Assembly (NCBI RefSeq): GCF_019968605.1
Contig: NZ_CP082966.1
Span: 917,001-981,000, forward strand
Length of the DNA stretch: 64,000 nt
From: Polaribacter litorisediminis
GTDB taxonomy: Bacteria > Bacteroidota > Bacteroidia > Flavobacteriales > Flavobacteriaceae
Direction: 5' to 3'
The notes under the pieces were generated by a model. It did not search any database. It was not told the DNA's origin and saw nothing but the letters and a program-made list of their open reading frames with translations. Each line of letters starts with the position of its first letter. Position 1 is the first letter of the stretch. This document shows positions 19,229 to 27,428 of this stretch, in pieces. The translations under genes and the position numbers were made by a program.

Positions 19229-19416
19229 TTTTTAATAATTTATTTTTCATCGTAAATATAATTATTCTAAAGCTTTCTTTTTAAGTAATTTGCATAAACA
19301 TCGCTAATTTAATATAGTTTTTTTCTCTATCAAAAAAAAAAGCTACCTATTTAGTATAGGTTTATTTCCTGTTTTTGCTAAAATGTCATGTTGTATGCTA
19401 TGGCATATTAATTGAC

Positions 19417-19424
19417 TATTTTTG
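19417..19424 (+). promoter_or_regulatory. -7 promoter element of the ABC exporter gene
   Basis: TATTTTTG matches TAnnTTTG 22 bases before the ATG at 19447. No exact TTTG lies at the right spacing, so only the -7 box is supported. Confidence 0.4.
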
Positions 19425-19446
19425 AAAAAATATTTCACTTCAATTT

Positions 19447-21213
19447 ATGCAACATCAAAAAAAATCATTTACCGATACTAACAAGCCAAAGGTTTCTATT
19501 TTAAAAGCGTTTAAAACGATTATATGGCCAAAACGAAAGCTAGTTTTTATCGGTTTGATATTAATTGTTTTAAGTAGATTGTCTGGTTTGGTTTTGCCAT
19601 GGAAAAGTAAAACTTTGTTAGATGATGTAATTCCGAATAAAGATTTTAATCAATTATATAGTTTATTATTGATTGTTGGGTTGGCAATTTTGGTGCAATC
19701 AATTACATCTTTTTTATTAACCAGAATTTTAAGTGTACAAGCACAATTTTTGATATCAGAATTAAGAGCTCAAGTACAAAAGAAAGTATTGTCTTTGCCG
19801 ATTAGTTTTTTTGATAACACCAAATCTGGAGCTTTGGTTTCTAGAATTATGAATGATGTTGAAGGGGTTCGGAATTTAATAGGAACGGGTTTGGTTCAGC
19901 TTGTTGGTGGGACGATTACAGCTGTAATTTCTATGGTTTTATTAATCGGAATTAGTCCTTCTATGACCTTTTTTGTTTTAGTTCCTGTTGCCGTTTTTGG
20001 AGTTTTGGCGTTAAAAGCATTTAAATATATTCGCCCGATATTTAGAAATAGAGGAGTTATCAATGCAGAGGTGAACGGAAGGTTGGTGGAAACATTGTCG
20101 GGAGTTCGAGTTATTAAAGCTTTTAATGCAGAAGCCCAAGAAAATGAGGTTTTTGAAAAAGGGGTAGAAAAATTATTTCAGAATGTAAAAAAGAGTTTAA
20201 CGGCAACCGCACTTATGACAAGTTCCTCTACTTTTTTATTAGGAGTTGCTTCTACGGCCATAATGGGAATTGGAGGTTATAAAATAATGACTGGAGAGCT
20301 GACTGTTGGAGATTTTCTTTCGTTTACTTTATTGCTCGGTTTTATGATTGCGCCCATTGTTCAAATGAGTAATATTGGTAGTCAATTAACAGAGGCGTTA
20401 GCGGGTTTAGACCGCACCGAAGAGTTAATGAACATGTCTGCCGAAGAAGATAACGAAAACAGAACCATTGTTTTAAAGGATGTAAAGGGAGAAATTATTT
20501 TTGATGATGTTTCTTTTGCTTATAAAGAAGGCAAAGAGGTCTTAAATAACATTAATTTTCAAGTTGCTGCAGGTTCTGTAACAGCATTGGTTGGTAGTTC
20601 TGGCTCAGGAAAATCTACCATAGCAGGTTTGTCCGCAACCTTTTTGAATCCGAAATCTGGCACCATTACTATTGACAATCAAGATATGTCTAAAGTGAAA
20701 TTGTCTAGTTATCGTAAACATTTAGGGGTTGTTTTACAAGATGAGTTTTTGTTTGAAGGAACGATCAAAGAAAATATTTTATTCCCAAGACCTAATGCAA
20801 CTGAAAAGGAATTACAAAATGCTGTGAAGGCGGCATATGTAAATGAATTTACAGATCGTTTTGAGGATGGCTTAGATACTTTAATTGGAGAAAGAGGTGT
20901 AAAGCTTTCTGGAGGTCAACGCCAACGTTTGGCAATTGCGAGAGCAATTTTGGCGGATCCAAAAATTATTATTTTAGATGAAGCAACCTCTAGTTTAGAT
21001 ACGGAAAGTGAGTCTTTAATTCAGAAAAGTTTATCAGAATTGGTAAAAGATAGAACTACCATTGTGATTGCGCACAGATTGAGTACCATAAAACAAGCAG
21101 ATCAAATTTTAGTCATCGAAGCCGGAAGTATTGCAGAAAGAGGAACACACGACGAGCTAATTGAAGCAAAAGGCAGGTATTTTGATTTATATACTTATCA
21201 ATCAAAAATTTAA
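19447..21213 (+). CDS. ABC exporter, fused permease and ATPase (MsbA/LmrA-like)
   Basis: This 588-residue half-transporter has a six-helix type-1 exporter domain at about 25-330. The ATPase follows at about 350-588 with Walker A GSSGSGKST, signature LSGGQRQR, Walker B IIILDEATSSLD and H-loop IAHRLST. It should act as a homodimer in the inner membrane, exporting lipid A precursors, lipids or hydrophobic compounds; the substrate cannot be told from sequence. It is a single gene with no partner half-transporter next to it. Confidence 0.9.
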   Translation: MQHQKKSFTDTNKPKVSILKAFKTIIWPKRKLVFIGLILIVLSRLSGLVLPWKSKTLLDDVIPNKDFNQLYSLLLIVGLAILVQSITSFLLTRILSVQAQFLISELRAQVQKKVLSLPISFFDNTKSGALVSRIMNDVEGVRNLIGTGLVQLVGGTITAVISMVLLIGISPSMTFFVLVPVAVFGVLALKAFKYIRPIFRNRGVINAEVNGRLVETLSGVRVIKAFNAEAQENEVFEKGVEKLFQNVKKSLTATALMTSSSTFLLGVASTAIMGIGGYKIMTGELTVGDFLSFTLLLGFMIAPIVQMSNIGSQLTEALAGLDRTEELMNMSAEEDNENRTIVLKDVKGEIIFDDVSFAYKEGKEVLNNINFQVAAGSVTALVGSSGSGKSTIAGLSATFLNPKSGTITIDNQDMSKVKLSSYRKHLGVVLQDEFLFEGTIKENILFPRPNATEKELQNAVKAAYVNEFTDRFEDGLDTLIGERGVKLSGGQRQRLAIARAILADPKIIILDEATSSLDTESESLIQKSLSELVKDRTTIVIAHRLSTIKQADQILVIEAGSIAERGTHDELIEAKGRYFDLYTYQSKI

Positions 21214-21313
21214 TAGTTGTATTTTGTTGTTTTATCACTGTAATTTTAAATGATAAATACTATTTGTTTTCATCATCAAAAAAAAAGTGTTAGAAGTTTT
21301 AAAAAATAAAAAC

Positions 21314-22045
21314 ATGAAAAAAATACTTTTATTGTTCATTCTAGGGTGTGTAGCTTCTTGCAAAAATGGAGTTAAAAACGAGAGTTTTCCCCTAAAATTA
21401 GGAAAGGTATTTGAAAAGCATGGGGGTATAGACCTTTGGAGAAAAGCACAAATATTGTCATTTAATAAAGGTGAAGAGGTGCATACTGCTGATTTGCATT
21501 CGCGTAAAATAGTCATTAATTCTCCAAAATATTCATTGGGTTTCGATGGGGAAGAAATTTGGTTAGATGTAGAGAATTCTGATTCCTTTAAAGGGAATAA
21601 AGATTTTTATTACAATTTGTATTTCTATTTTTATGCAATGCCTTTTGTGTTGGCAGACGATGGCATTATCTATGAAAAAGTAGCTGATTTAGTTTTTGAA
21701 GGAACAAAGTATCCAGGATATAAAATTTCTTATCAAGCCAATATAGGGACTTCACCTGATGATAATTATATTTTGTATTACCATCCAAAAAATTATCAAA
21801 TGGAATGGCTCGCTTATACAGTTACTTTTAATTCGAAAGAATCTAATCATGATTACCATATGATAAAATATACTACATGGCAGAGCACAAATGGATTGCT
21901 CTTACCCAAAGAAATTACTTGGTATAAAATGGATGAAAAAGGATTTCCTACAGAGCCAGAAAAACCTGCAACGGAATTTACGTTGCCATTCATCAGTGAG
22001 GCCAAATTATCAGATTCTTTTTTTGAAAAACCAATTGGGCAATAA
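21314..22045 (+). CDS. DUF6503-like lipoprotein of unknown function
   Basis: From the ATG at 21314 the protein is 243 residues and begins MKKILLLFILGCVASC. This is a lipoprotein signal with lipobox VASC, so I prefer this start to the in-frame ATG nine codons upstream. The mature part is beta-rich (KYSLGFDGEEIWLDV; NYILYYHPKNYQMEWL), resembling the LolA/DUF6503-type beta sheet folds of flavobacterial lipoproteins. It is probably anchored to the periplasmic face of a membrane. Function unknown; no operon partner is obvious. Confidence 0.7.
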   Translation: MKKILLLFILGCVASCKNGVKNESFPLKLGKVFEKHGGIDLWRKAQILSFNKGEEVHTADLHSRKIVINSPKYSLGFDGEEIWLDVENSDSFKGNKDFYYNLYFYFYAMPFVLADDGIIYEKVADLVFEGTKYPGYKISYQANIGTSPDDNYILYYHPKNYQMEWLAYTVTFNSKESNHDYHMIKYTTWQSTNGLLLPKEITWYKMDEKGFPTEPEKPATEFTLPFISEAKLSDSFFEKPIGQ

Positions 22046-22071
22046 GCACAAATCTCGGTTAATAAAATAAT

Positions 22072-22854
22072 CTATTCAACCATTTTAGAAACAGGCTTTT
22101 TTTCTAAATCATAAACAGCAGTAGAAATGTCTATGTGAAACCATTCTTTAAACATTTTGTAATTTCTTCTTTTTGGCCATTCTTTTTTAATAGAATACCA
22201 TTCCTCTAATTCCATCTTAAAATAAAGATCAAATTTCTTTTTTAAATGAGCATGTATGTCTGAAATATCCTTATTTATTAAATAAATATTAACTTCCTCT
22301 AGTGTAGATTCGTCAATTGGATTGTTGGGATAAAGACTATTGACTCAGTCTATAAAAGGTTGCAAGGGTTTTAAAGAAATTGCATAGCTGTTTATGTAAT
22401 TCTCTTCAAAATCATCTTCATGACTTTCTATGTCAGATGCTTCCTGTAGCATTTTAGCCATATAAATATTTTCTGGTTGAGTTAGGACCCTTAAAACTGG
22501 ATAGCCTTTTTTTTCATCAAACTCATAGTCAACTATAAAATTTGTAAACTCTTTAAAATTTGAAACTTTATAATCCATCATCTTTTTTAATAAATGATAG
22601 TTGAAATTATCATTTTTAAGTAATGATGTCATATTCTCAAGCTCTGATGAAGAATCAACAATAGAGGCCATGTTTCCAAAATTCCAAGCGTTTATGGCAA
22701 ATTCAAAAATATCTTGATATTTAAAAAACTTGTCGTTATCAAAATATTTTGTAAAAGGTTCCATAAATTGTTCTAAAAGGCTAGAATATTTAACCCCCGT
22801 ATTTTGGATGATTTTCTTTTCTCCAAATAAATTTAAAACTTTATTTTTTTTCAT
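22072..22854 (-). pseudogene. Gene of unknown function interrupted by an in-frame TGA at 22345-22347
   Basis: Reading from the ATG at 22854 gives 169 codons, then TGA (22345-22347). The same frame then stays open for exactly 90 more codons to TAG at 22072-22074. The downstream part is protein-like (WYSIKKEWPKRRNYKMFKEW). The residues around the stop, LQPFID-stop-VNSLYPNNP, would read naturally with tryptophan (TGG) in place of TGA, so a single G-to-A change is the simplest explanation. The intact protein would be 260 residues, soluble and acidic; I do not recognise the family. The start overlaps the NUDIX gene by 14 bases. UGA is a normal stop elsewhere in this window (for example 9114-9116). 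Confidence 0.78.
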
Positions 22855-23404
22855 TTTTTTGTAATTTTAAAAGGATGTTAATTTTATCATAAACGGAAAC
22901 ATAATATTCATGAAATCTCGAAAGTAAAACATTTTCATATTTTTTAGTGTTTTTAAGAATATCTAAATTGAATAATTTAATTGCTTCTACTTCTTCAGTT
23001 TGAACAGTTAATTCTGATAAAGGAACTTTTAACTCTGTGATAAAAACATGATGATGTTCGTTATCTTGAATTCCGTTTTTATGAGAAACCTGATGAATTC
23101 TTGTTCCGATTTTAATGAAATCTTCTTCTTGTATTTCTAAGCCAATTTCCTCAAAAACCTCTCGTTTTGCAGATGTTAAAATTGCTTCTCCCGCCGCGAT
23201 GTGTCCTGCCACAGAAATATCCCATAAGCCCGGAAACACCTTTTTAGACATTGCTCTTTTTTGAAGCAGTATTTTTTCATCCGAAGTAAAGAACCAAATA
23301 TGCACTGTTGCATGGAACCAACCATTTTTATGCGCTTCAGATTTTAAAGCAGTTTTTCCTGTTGGTTTTCCTTCTGGAGTTAATATGTCAATTAATTCGT
23401 CCAT
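22841..23404 (-). CDS. NUDIX hydrolase, Idi/YfcD-like
   Basis: This 187-residue protein has a complete NUDIX box at residues 67-89: G-HIAAG-E-AILTSAK-RE-V-F-EE-I-G-L. The N-terminal MDELIDILTPEGKPTG and AHKNGWFHATVHIWF match the branch of NUDIX proteins related to isopentenyl-diphosphate isomerase. That branch includes true isomerases and pyrophosphohydrolases, and I cannot separate them here. It overlaps the following broken gene by 14 bases and follows the class V aminotransferase gene after 54 bases holding a palindrome. Confidence 0.85.
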   Translation of the reverse strand: MDELIDILTPEGKPTGKTALKSEAHKNGWFHATVHIWFFTSDEKILLQKRAMSKKVFPGLWDISVAGHIAAGEAILTSAKREVFEEIGLEIQEEDFIKIGTRIHQVSHKNGIQDNEHHHVFITELKVPLSELTVQTEEVEAIKLFNLDILKNTKKYENVLLSRFHEYYVSVYDKINILLKLQKNEKK

Positions 23405-23421
23405 TATTTTTCAAAAATTAT

Positions 23422-23450
23422 ACCTCACAGGTTTTTAAAACCGATGAGGT
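23422..23450. repeat. Intergenic palindrome (CCTCACAGGTTTT type)
   Basis: ACCTCACAGGTTTT (23422-23435) faces AAAACCGATGAGGT (23437-23450) with 12 of 14 positions paired and one base between. It resembles a palindrome common between genes in Bacteroidetes genomes. It may also act as an attenuator between the aminotransferase and NUDIX genes. Confidence 0.6.
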
Positions 23451-23458
23451 CTTTTAGA

Positions 23459-24619
23459 TTAATGTAAACAAGCTAAAATACAATCCGTTAATTTTTTAAA
23501 ATCTTCTTTTGTGTTATACACATGACAAGAAAGCCGAATGTAATTTCCACGAAAAGAAATAAAAATAGTAGATTCTTTTAATTTCGATTTCAGGAATCCA
23601 ATATCTAATCCTTTTGGTAATTCAACACCAAATAAATGATGCGTTCTAAAATTAGCATCCTCAATAAAACAACCATTTTCTTTTAAAATCAAAACCGCTT
23701 CAGAAGTAATTTCTTTGCAATAATTTTGAATTGCTTTTGGTGTCCATTCTAGGACTTGTTCAATGCCTGCAATTTGCATTTTTACATGAATAAAACTAGC
23801 ATGTTCACCTACAGAATATCTATTTGCTAAAGGTTTATAATGGGGTTCATAAGAAGTTAAACCCGCCATTTTTTCGCTATTCAAACGATTAGACCAGTTT
23901 TCTTCTAACGGATTTCCATGATCAAAATATTTTCCAAAGTAACCATAAGCACATCCATAAGGTCCAAAAAGCCATTTGTAACCTGCACAAATTAAAGCAT
24001 CTGGTTGAATCTCTTTTACAGAAAAAGGTAAAGCTCCAATAGATTGGCTACCATCAATAATTAACAAAGCATCGAATTTGTTGGTTTTTTTTCTAATGGA
24101 TTTTACATCAAATAAAGTTCCATTTGCCCAATGAATATTTCCAAGAGCAACTACTTTTGTTTTATCAGAAATGGATTCTAAAATAGCTTCATTCCATTTT
24201 TTACCACGATTTTCTTTTGTTTTAGGCATGGAAACAATATTCAGTTTTGCCTCAAATTTACGAGCCAATTTTTCCCAAACATAGTAGTTACTTGGAAACT
24301 GTTCTTCTACCAACAAAATTTCATCATCTTTTTGTAAAATAATATTATTGGCAACAGTAGCTAATCCATAAGAAGCAGAAGGAATGTTTGCTATTCTATG
24401 ATAATCATCGGCATCAATTAAATTAGCAAATAGTTTTTTGAGTGCTATTACTGGTTCAAAATAACTGTCTTCAAAAATTTTATAAGGATTACTTTTTTCT
24501 AAAACACCTTCAATTCCAGCTTTTTCAACGGCCTTAAAGCTTGGAGATTGACTAGCAATATTTAAGTAAGTTATTTCTTCTGGAATACTAAATAGATGAC
24601 TTTGGTTTAGTAGTTTCAT
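23459..24619 (-). CDS. Class V PLP-dependent aminotransferase/cysteine desulfurase-like
   Basis: This 386-residue fold-type I PLP enzyme has LLIIDGSQSIG (D189 to the pyridine nitrogen) and the Schiff-base lysine in CAGYKWLFGPYG (K215). The TYLNIASQSP N-terminus and YSVGEHASF motif fit class V family members similar to isopenicillin-N epimerase or selenocysteine lyase-like proteins. No mobile cysteine loop typical of cysteine desulfurases is evident, so desulfurase activity is doubtful. Substrate unknown. Confidence 0.82.
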   Translation of the reverse strand: MKLLNQSHLFSIPEEITYLNIASQSPSFKAVEKAGIEGVLEKSNPYKIFEDSYFEPVIALKKLFANLIDADDYHRIANIPSASYGLATVANNIILQKDDEILLVEEQFPSNYYVWEKLARKFEAKLNIVSMPKTKENRGKKWNEAILESISDKTKVVALGNIHWANGTLFDVKSIRKKTNKFDALLIIDGSQSIGALPFSVKEIQPDALICAGYKWLFGPYGCAYGYFGKYFDHGNPLEENWSNRLNSEKMAGLTSYEPHYKPLANRYSVGEHASFIHVKMQIAGIEQVLEWTPKAIQNYCKEITSEAVLILKENGCFIEDANFRTHHLFGVELPKGLDIGFLKSKLKESTIFISFRGNYIRLSCHVYNTKEDFKKLTDCILACLH

Positions 24620-24643
24620 TATTTATTGATTTACAAAATGTTA

Positions 24644-24760
24644 GTTCGAGTGATTTTTATTGAAATGTTCATGTACATAAAAATTGTATCGAGAACTTTT
24701 AGGCTTTTGTATTAAGAAGTTCTCGATCCAAATTTTTCGTCCTATAAAATTCATTCGAAC
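24644..24760. repeat. Nested palindromic repeat, TCGAGTGA/TTCTCGAT family, copy A
   Basis: The outer arms are GTTCGAGTGATTTTT (24644-24658) and AAAATTCATTCGAAC (24746-24760). The inner arms ATCGAGAACTT (24688-24698) and AAGTTCTCGAT (24717-24727) are perfect complements. The right end continues TGACAGG. The same motifs recur at 44036-44138 and, as a half copy, at 40780-40829. Confidence 0.8.
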
Positions 24761-24778
24761 TGACAGGATGATCATGTC

Positions 24779-25867
24779 TTATTCAAAATAAGAAAAAGTG
24801 TCTCCTTCTTTCATCTTTAACAAGGTTTCATAAATCATTTTAATAACATTTTCAACATCATCTCTGTGCACCATTTCTACGGTAGTATGCATATAACGCA
24901 ACGGCAAAGAAATTAATGCGGAAGCTACGCCGCCATTGCTATAAGCAAAAGCATCTGTATCTGTTCCGGTTGCTCTAGATAGGGCAGAACGCTGAAAAGG
25001 AATATTATTAATTTGCGCTGTTTCTATAATTAAATCGCGTAATTTTTGTTGCACGGCTGGTGCATAAGCAACCACAGGACCTTTTCCAAGTTCTAAAAAA
25101 CCTGCTTTTTTTACTTCGATCATTGGGGTCGTGGTGTCATGAGTTACGTCGGTAACAATGGCGACATTGGGCTTAATAGTTTGGGTAATCATTTCCGCAC
25201 CACGTAGGCCAATTTCCTCTTGTACTGAGTTTGTAATGTACAATCCAAAAGGCAATTCTTTCTTATTTTCTTTGAGTAAACGCGCTACTTCAGCAATCAT
25301 AAAACCTCCCATTCTATTGTCTAAAGCTCTACAGACAAATTTATCGCCATTTAAAATATGAAACTCATCGGGATAGGTAATTACGCAACCTACATGAATG
25401 TCTAAAGCTTCAACTTCTTCTTTTGTGGCGCAACCTGTATCAATAAAAATATTATCAGGTTTTGGCGCTTCTTCTTTTGCTTTGTCTCTGGTATGAATTG
25501 CTGGCCATCCAAAAACACCTTTTACAATGCCGCTTTTGGTGTGAATATTCACAATTTTACTGGGAGCAATTTGATGATCTGAACCTCCGTTTCTAATCAC
25601 ATAAATTAAACCATTATCCGAAATATAATTAACATACCAAGAAATTTCATCGGCATGCCCTTCAATAACCACTTTGTATTTTGCATCTGGATTGATTACA
25701 CCAACTGCAGAGCCATAGGTATCTGTGATAAAAGTATCTACATAGGGTTTTAAATACTCCATCCAAATTTTTTGCCCTTCCCATTCATAGCCAGTGGGTG
25801 CAGCATTATTTAGGTACTTTTCTAAAAATGTTAACGATTCTTTATTTAAAATTGTTTTTTTTGACAT
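24779..25867 (-). CDS. M42 family metallopeptidase (glutamyl/deblocking aminopeptidase)
   Basis: This 362-residue dinuclear zinc/cobalt aminopeptidase has its metal ligands and catalytic residues in VIEGHADEIS near residue 72, CRALDNRMGG near residue 183, NSVQEEIGLRGAE near residue 215 and PLRYMHTTVEMV near residue 325. M42 enzymes form large tetrahedral dodecamers that trim peptides in the cytoplasm. There is no signal peptide, consistent with that. It is a single gene, and length is normal. Confidence 0.93.
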   Translation of the reverse strand: MSKKTILNKESLTFLEKYLNNAAPTGYEWEGQKIWMEYLKPYVDTFITDTYGSAVGVINPDAKYKVVIEGHADEISWYVNYISDNGLIYVIRNGGSDHQIAPSKIVNIHTKSGIVKGVFGWPAIHTRDKAKEEAPKPDNIFIDTGCATKEEVEALDIHVGCVITYPDEFHILNGDKFVCRALDNRMGGFMIAEVARLLKENKKELPFGLYITNSVQEEIGLRGAEMITQTIKPNVAIVTDVTHDTTTPMIEVKKAGFLELGKGPVVAYAPAVQQKLRDLIIETAQINNIPFQRSALSRATGTDTDAFAYSNGGVASALISLPLRYMHTTVEMVHRDDVENVIKMIYETLLKMKEGDTFSYFE

Positions 25868-26015
25868 GAAATATTTAGTTTATGTATTTATACTTTTTAT
25901 GTTTTGTAAAAATAAAGCGTTTTTTCTACTATTTTTAAAAATTAATCATAAAAAGTGTAACATTTTTTATGAAAAATCTACATATTGCTGAATATTAAAC
26001 TAATCACTTAAAGCC

Positions 26016-26441
26016 ATGAAATATTTAAAATTGACTTTTGCCACGCTCGTACTATTTGTGTTTTTTAGTTGTAATTTTCAAACTTCCCATAGTCCGAATG
26101 CACTACATCCGGATTTTAAAATTGGTAAAGACGGTTTAGAAAACCTATTAAAAGAGAAATTTAATTTCCAAAAAATGTCAGTAGGAACTCATATGAGTTC
26201 GAAAATGGGAGTGAAAGAACATGGTTTAAATTTAACATTTCAAAAAGAAGATTTGATGTCAGTTTCGGATAGTTTGCTAAAAACATATTCAACAGCTATA
26301 AAAAAATCTGTCATAAAGAATCTATTGCATTTAGAAGATTATGATTATTTAAATATTACTTTTGAAAATCAGTTTAGTGAGGGTGAATTTACAAAATCTA
26401 CAGCCACTAAAATAAGAGAACAACTAAAACAAAAAAAATGA
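26016..26441 (+). CDS. Small lipoprotein of unknown function upstream of an ABC ATPase
   Basis: This 141-residue protein begins MKYLKLTFATLVLFVFFSCN, a lipoprotein signal with lipobox FFSC. The rest is soluble and charged (residues 35-141), with no family I recognise. Its TGA stop overlaps the ATG of the ABC ATPase (ATGA), so it is translated together with the transporter and may be its periplasmic component. That role is inference. Confidence 0.7.
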   Translation: MKYLKLTFATLVLFVFFSCNFQTSHSPNALHPDFKIGKDGLENLLKEKFNFQKMSVGTHMSSKMGVKEHGLNLTFQKEDLMSVSDSLLKTYSTAIKKSVIKNLLHLEDYDYLNITFENQFSEGEFTKSTATKIREQLKQKK

Positions 26442-27325
26442 AGCTAGTTATTAAAAACTTAACCAAGACCTATAAAAATGGCGTAAAAGCAATTGATAAT
26501 TTGAGTATCGAAATTGGTACAGGAATGTTTGGTTTATTGGGGCCTAATGGTGCAGGGAAATCATCATTAATGAGAACTATTGCCACTTTACAAAGTCCGG
26601 ATGCTGGTTCTATTTTTTTTGGTGATATTGATGTTTTAAATGATAACATGTCTTTGCGAAGAGTGTTGGGTTATTTACCTCAATCTTTTGGGGTTTATCC
26701 AAAAATGTCTGCTGAAGATTTGTTAGATTATTTTGCAACCTTAAAAGGCGTTGCTAATAAAACAGAAAGAAATGCCATTGTGAAAGAAGTTTTAGAAATC
26801 ACTAATTTATATGAGGTAAGACGCAAATATGTTGCTGGGTATTCTGGCGGAATGAAACAGCGTTTTGGTATTGCACAATTGCTTTTAAATAATCCAAAAT
26901 TAATTATTGTTGATGAACCCACTGCTGGTTTAGATCCTGCTGAAAGACATCGTTTTTTAAATGTTTTAAGAGAAGTGGGTACCAATTGTACCGTAATTTT
27001 CTCTACGCATATTGTAGAAGATGTAAAAGAATTGTGTAATGAAATGGCTATTTTAAATGGTGGTAAAATTTTGAAACATACAACACCGCAAAACGCTACA
27101 AAAGAATTAGAAGGTAAAATTTGGACTAAAATTATTCAAAGAGAAGATTTGGAACAAGAAGAAAAAATGTATGAAATTTTATCATCAAACTACAATCAAG
27201 ACAATACTTTAAATATTAGAGTGCATGCTTCTGTAAAACCTTCGGAAGAATTTGTTGCTGCAACACCACAATTAGATGATGTTTATTTTATCGCTTTAAA
27301 ACAAGATGAACCAGAATTGGTTTAG
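26438..27325 (+). CDS. ABC transporter ATPase subunit
   Basis: This 295-residue protein has Walker A GPNGAGKSS (about 35-43), Q-loop LPQSFGVY, signature YSGGMKQR, Walker B LIIVDEPTAGLD and H-loop STHIVED. The C-terminal 85 residues after the ATPase core form an extra domain. It overlaps the lipoprotein gene by four bases and is followed after 103 bases by the fused permease/M1-like peptidase, which it most likely energises. Confidence 0.92.
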   Translation: MKLVIKNLTKTYKNGVKAIDNLSIEIGTGMFGLLGPNGAGKSSLMRTIATLQSPDAGSIFFGDIDVLNDNMSLRRVLGYLPQSFGVYPKMSAEDLLDYFATLKGVANKTERNAIVKEVLEITNLYEVRRKYVAGYSGGMKQRFGIAQLLLNNPKLIIVDEPTAGLDPAERHRFLNVLREVGTNCTVIFSTHIVEDVKELCNEMAILNGGKILKHTTPQNATKELEGKIWTKIIQREDLEQEEKMYEILSSNYNQDNTLNIRVHASVKPSEEFVAATPQLDDVYFIALKQDEPELV

Positions 27326-27428
27326 AATTAAAATTAAAAGTTGAAAGTTCAAAGGTTGAAATATAAATTTCAATTCTCAATAAATTTTTAGCTTCTACTA
27401 TTTTACCTACACTATTTAATACTATTTT

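Noticed and set aside
22345..22347. TGA as selenocysteine or reassigned codon
   Set aside because: No hairpin resembling a SECIS element was evident after the TGA, the context suits tryptophan, and TGA ends other genes here (9114-9116, 26439-26441). A point mutation is simpler.
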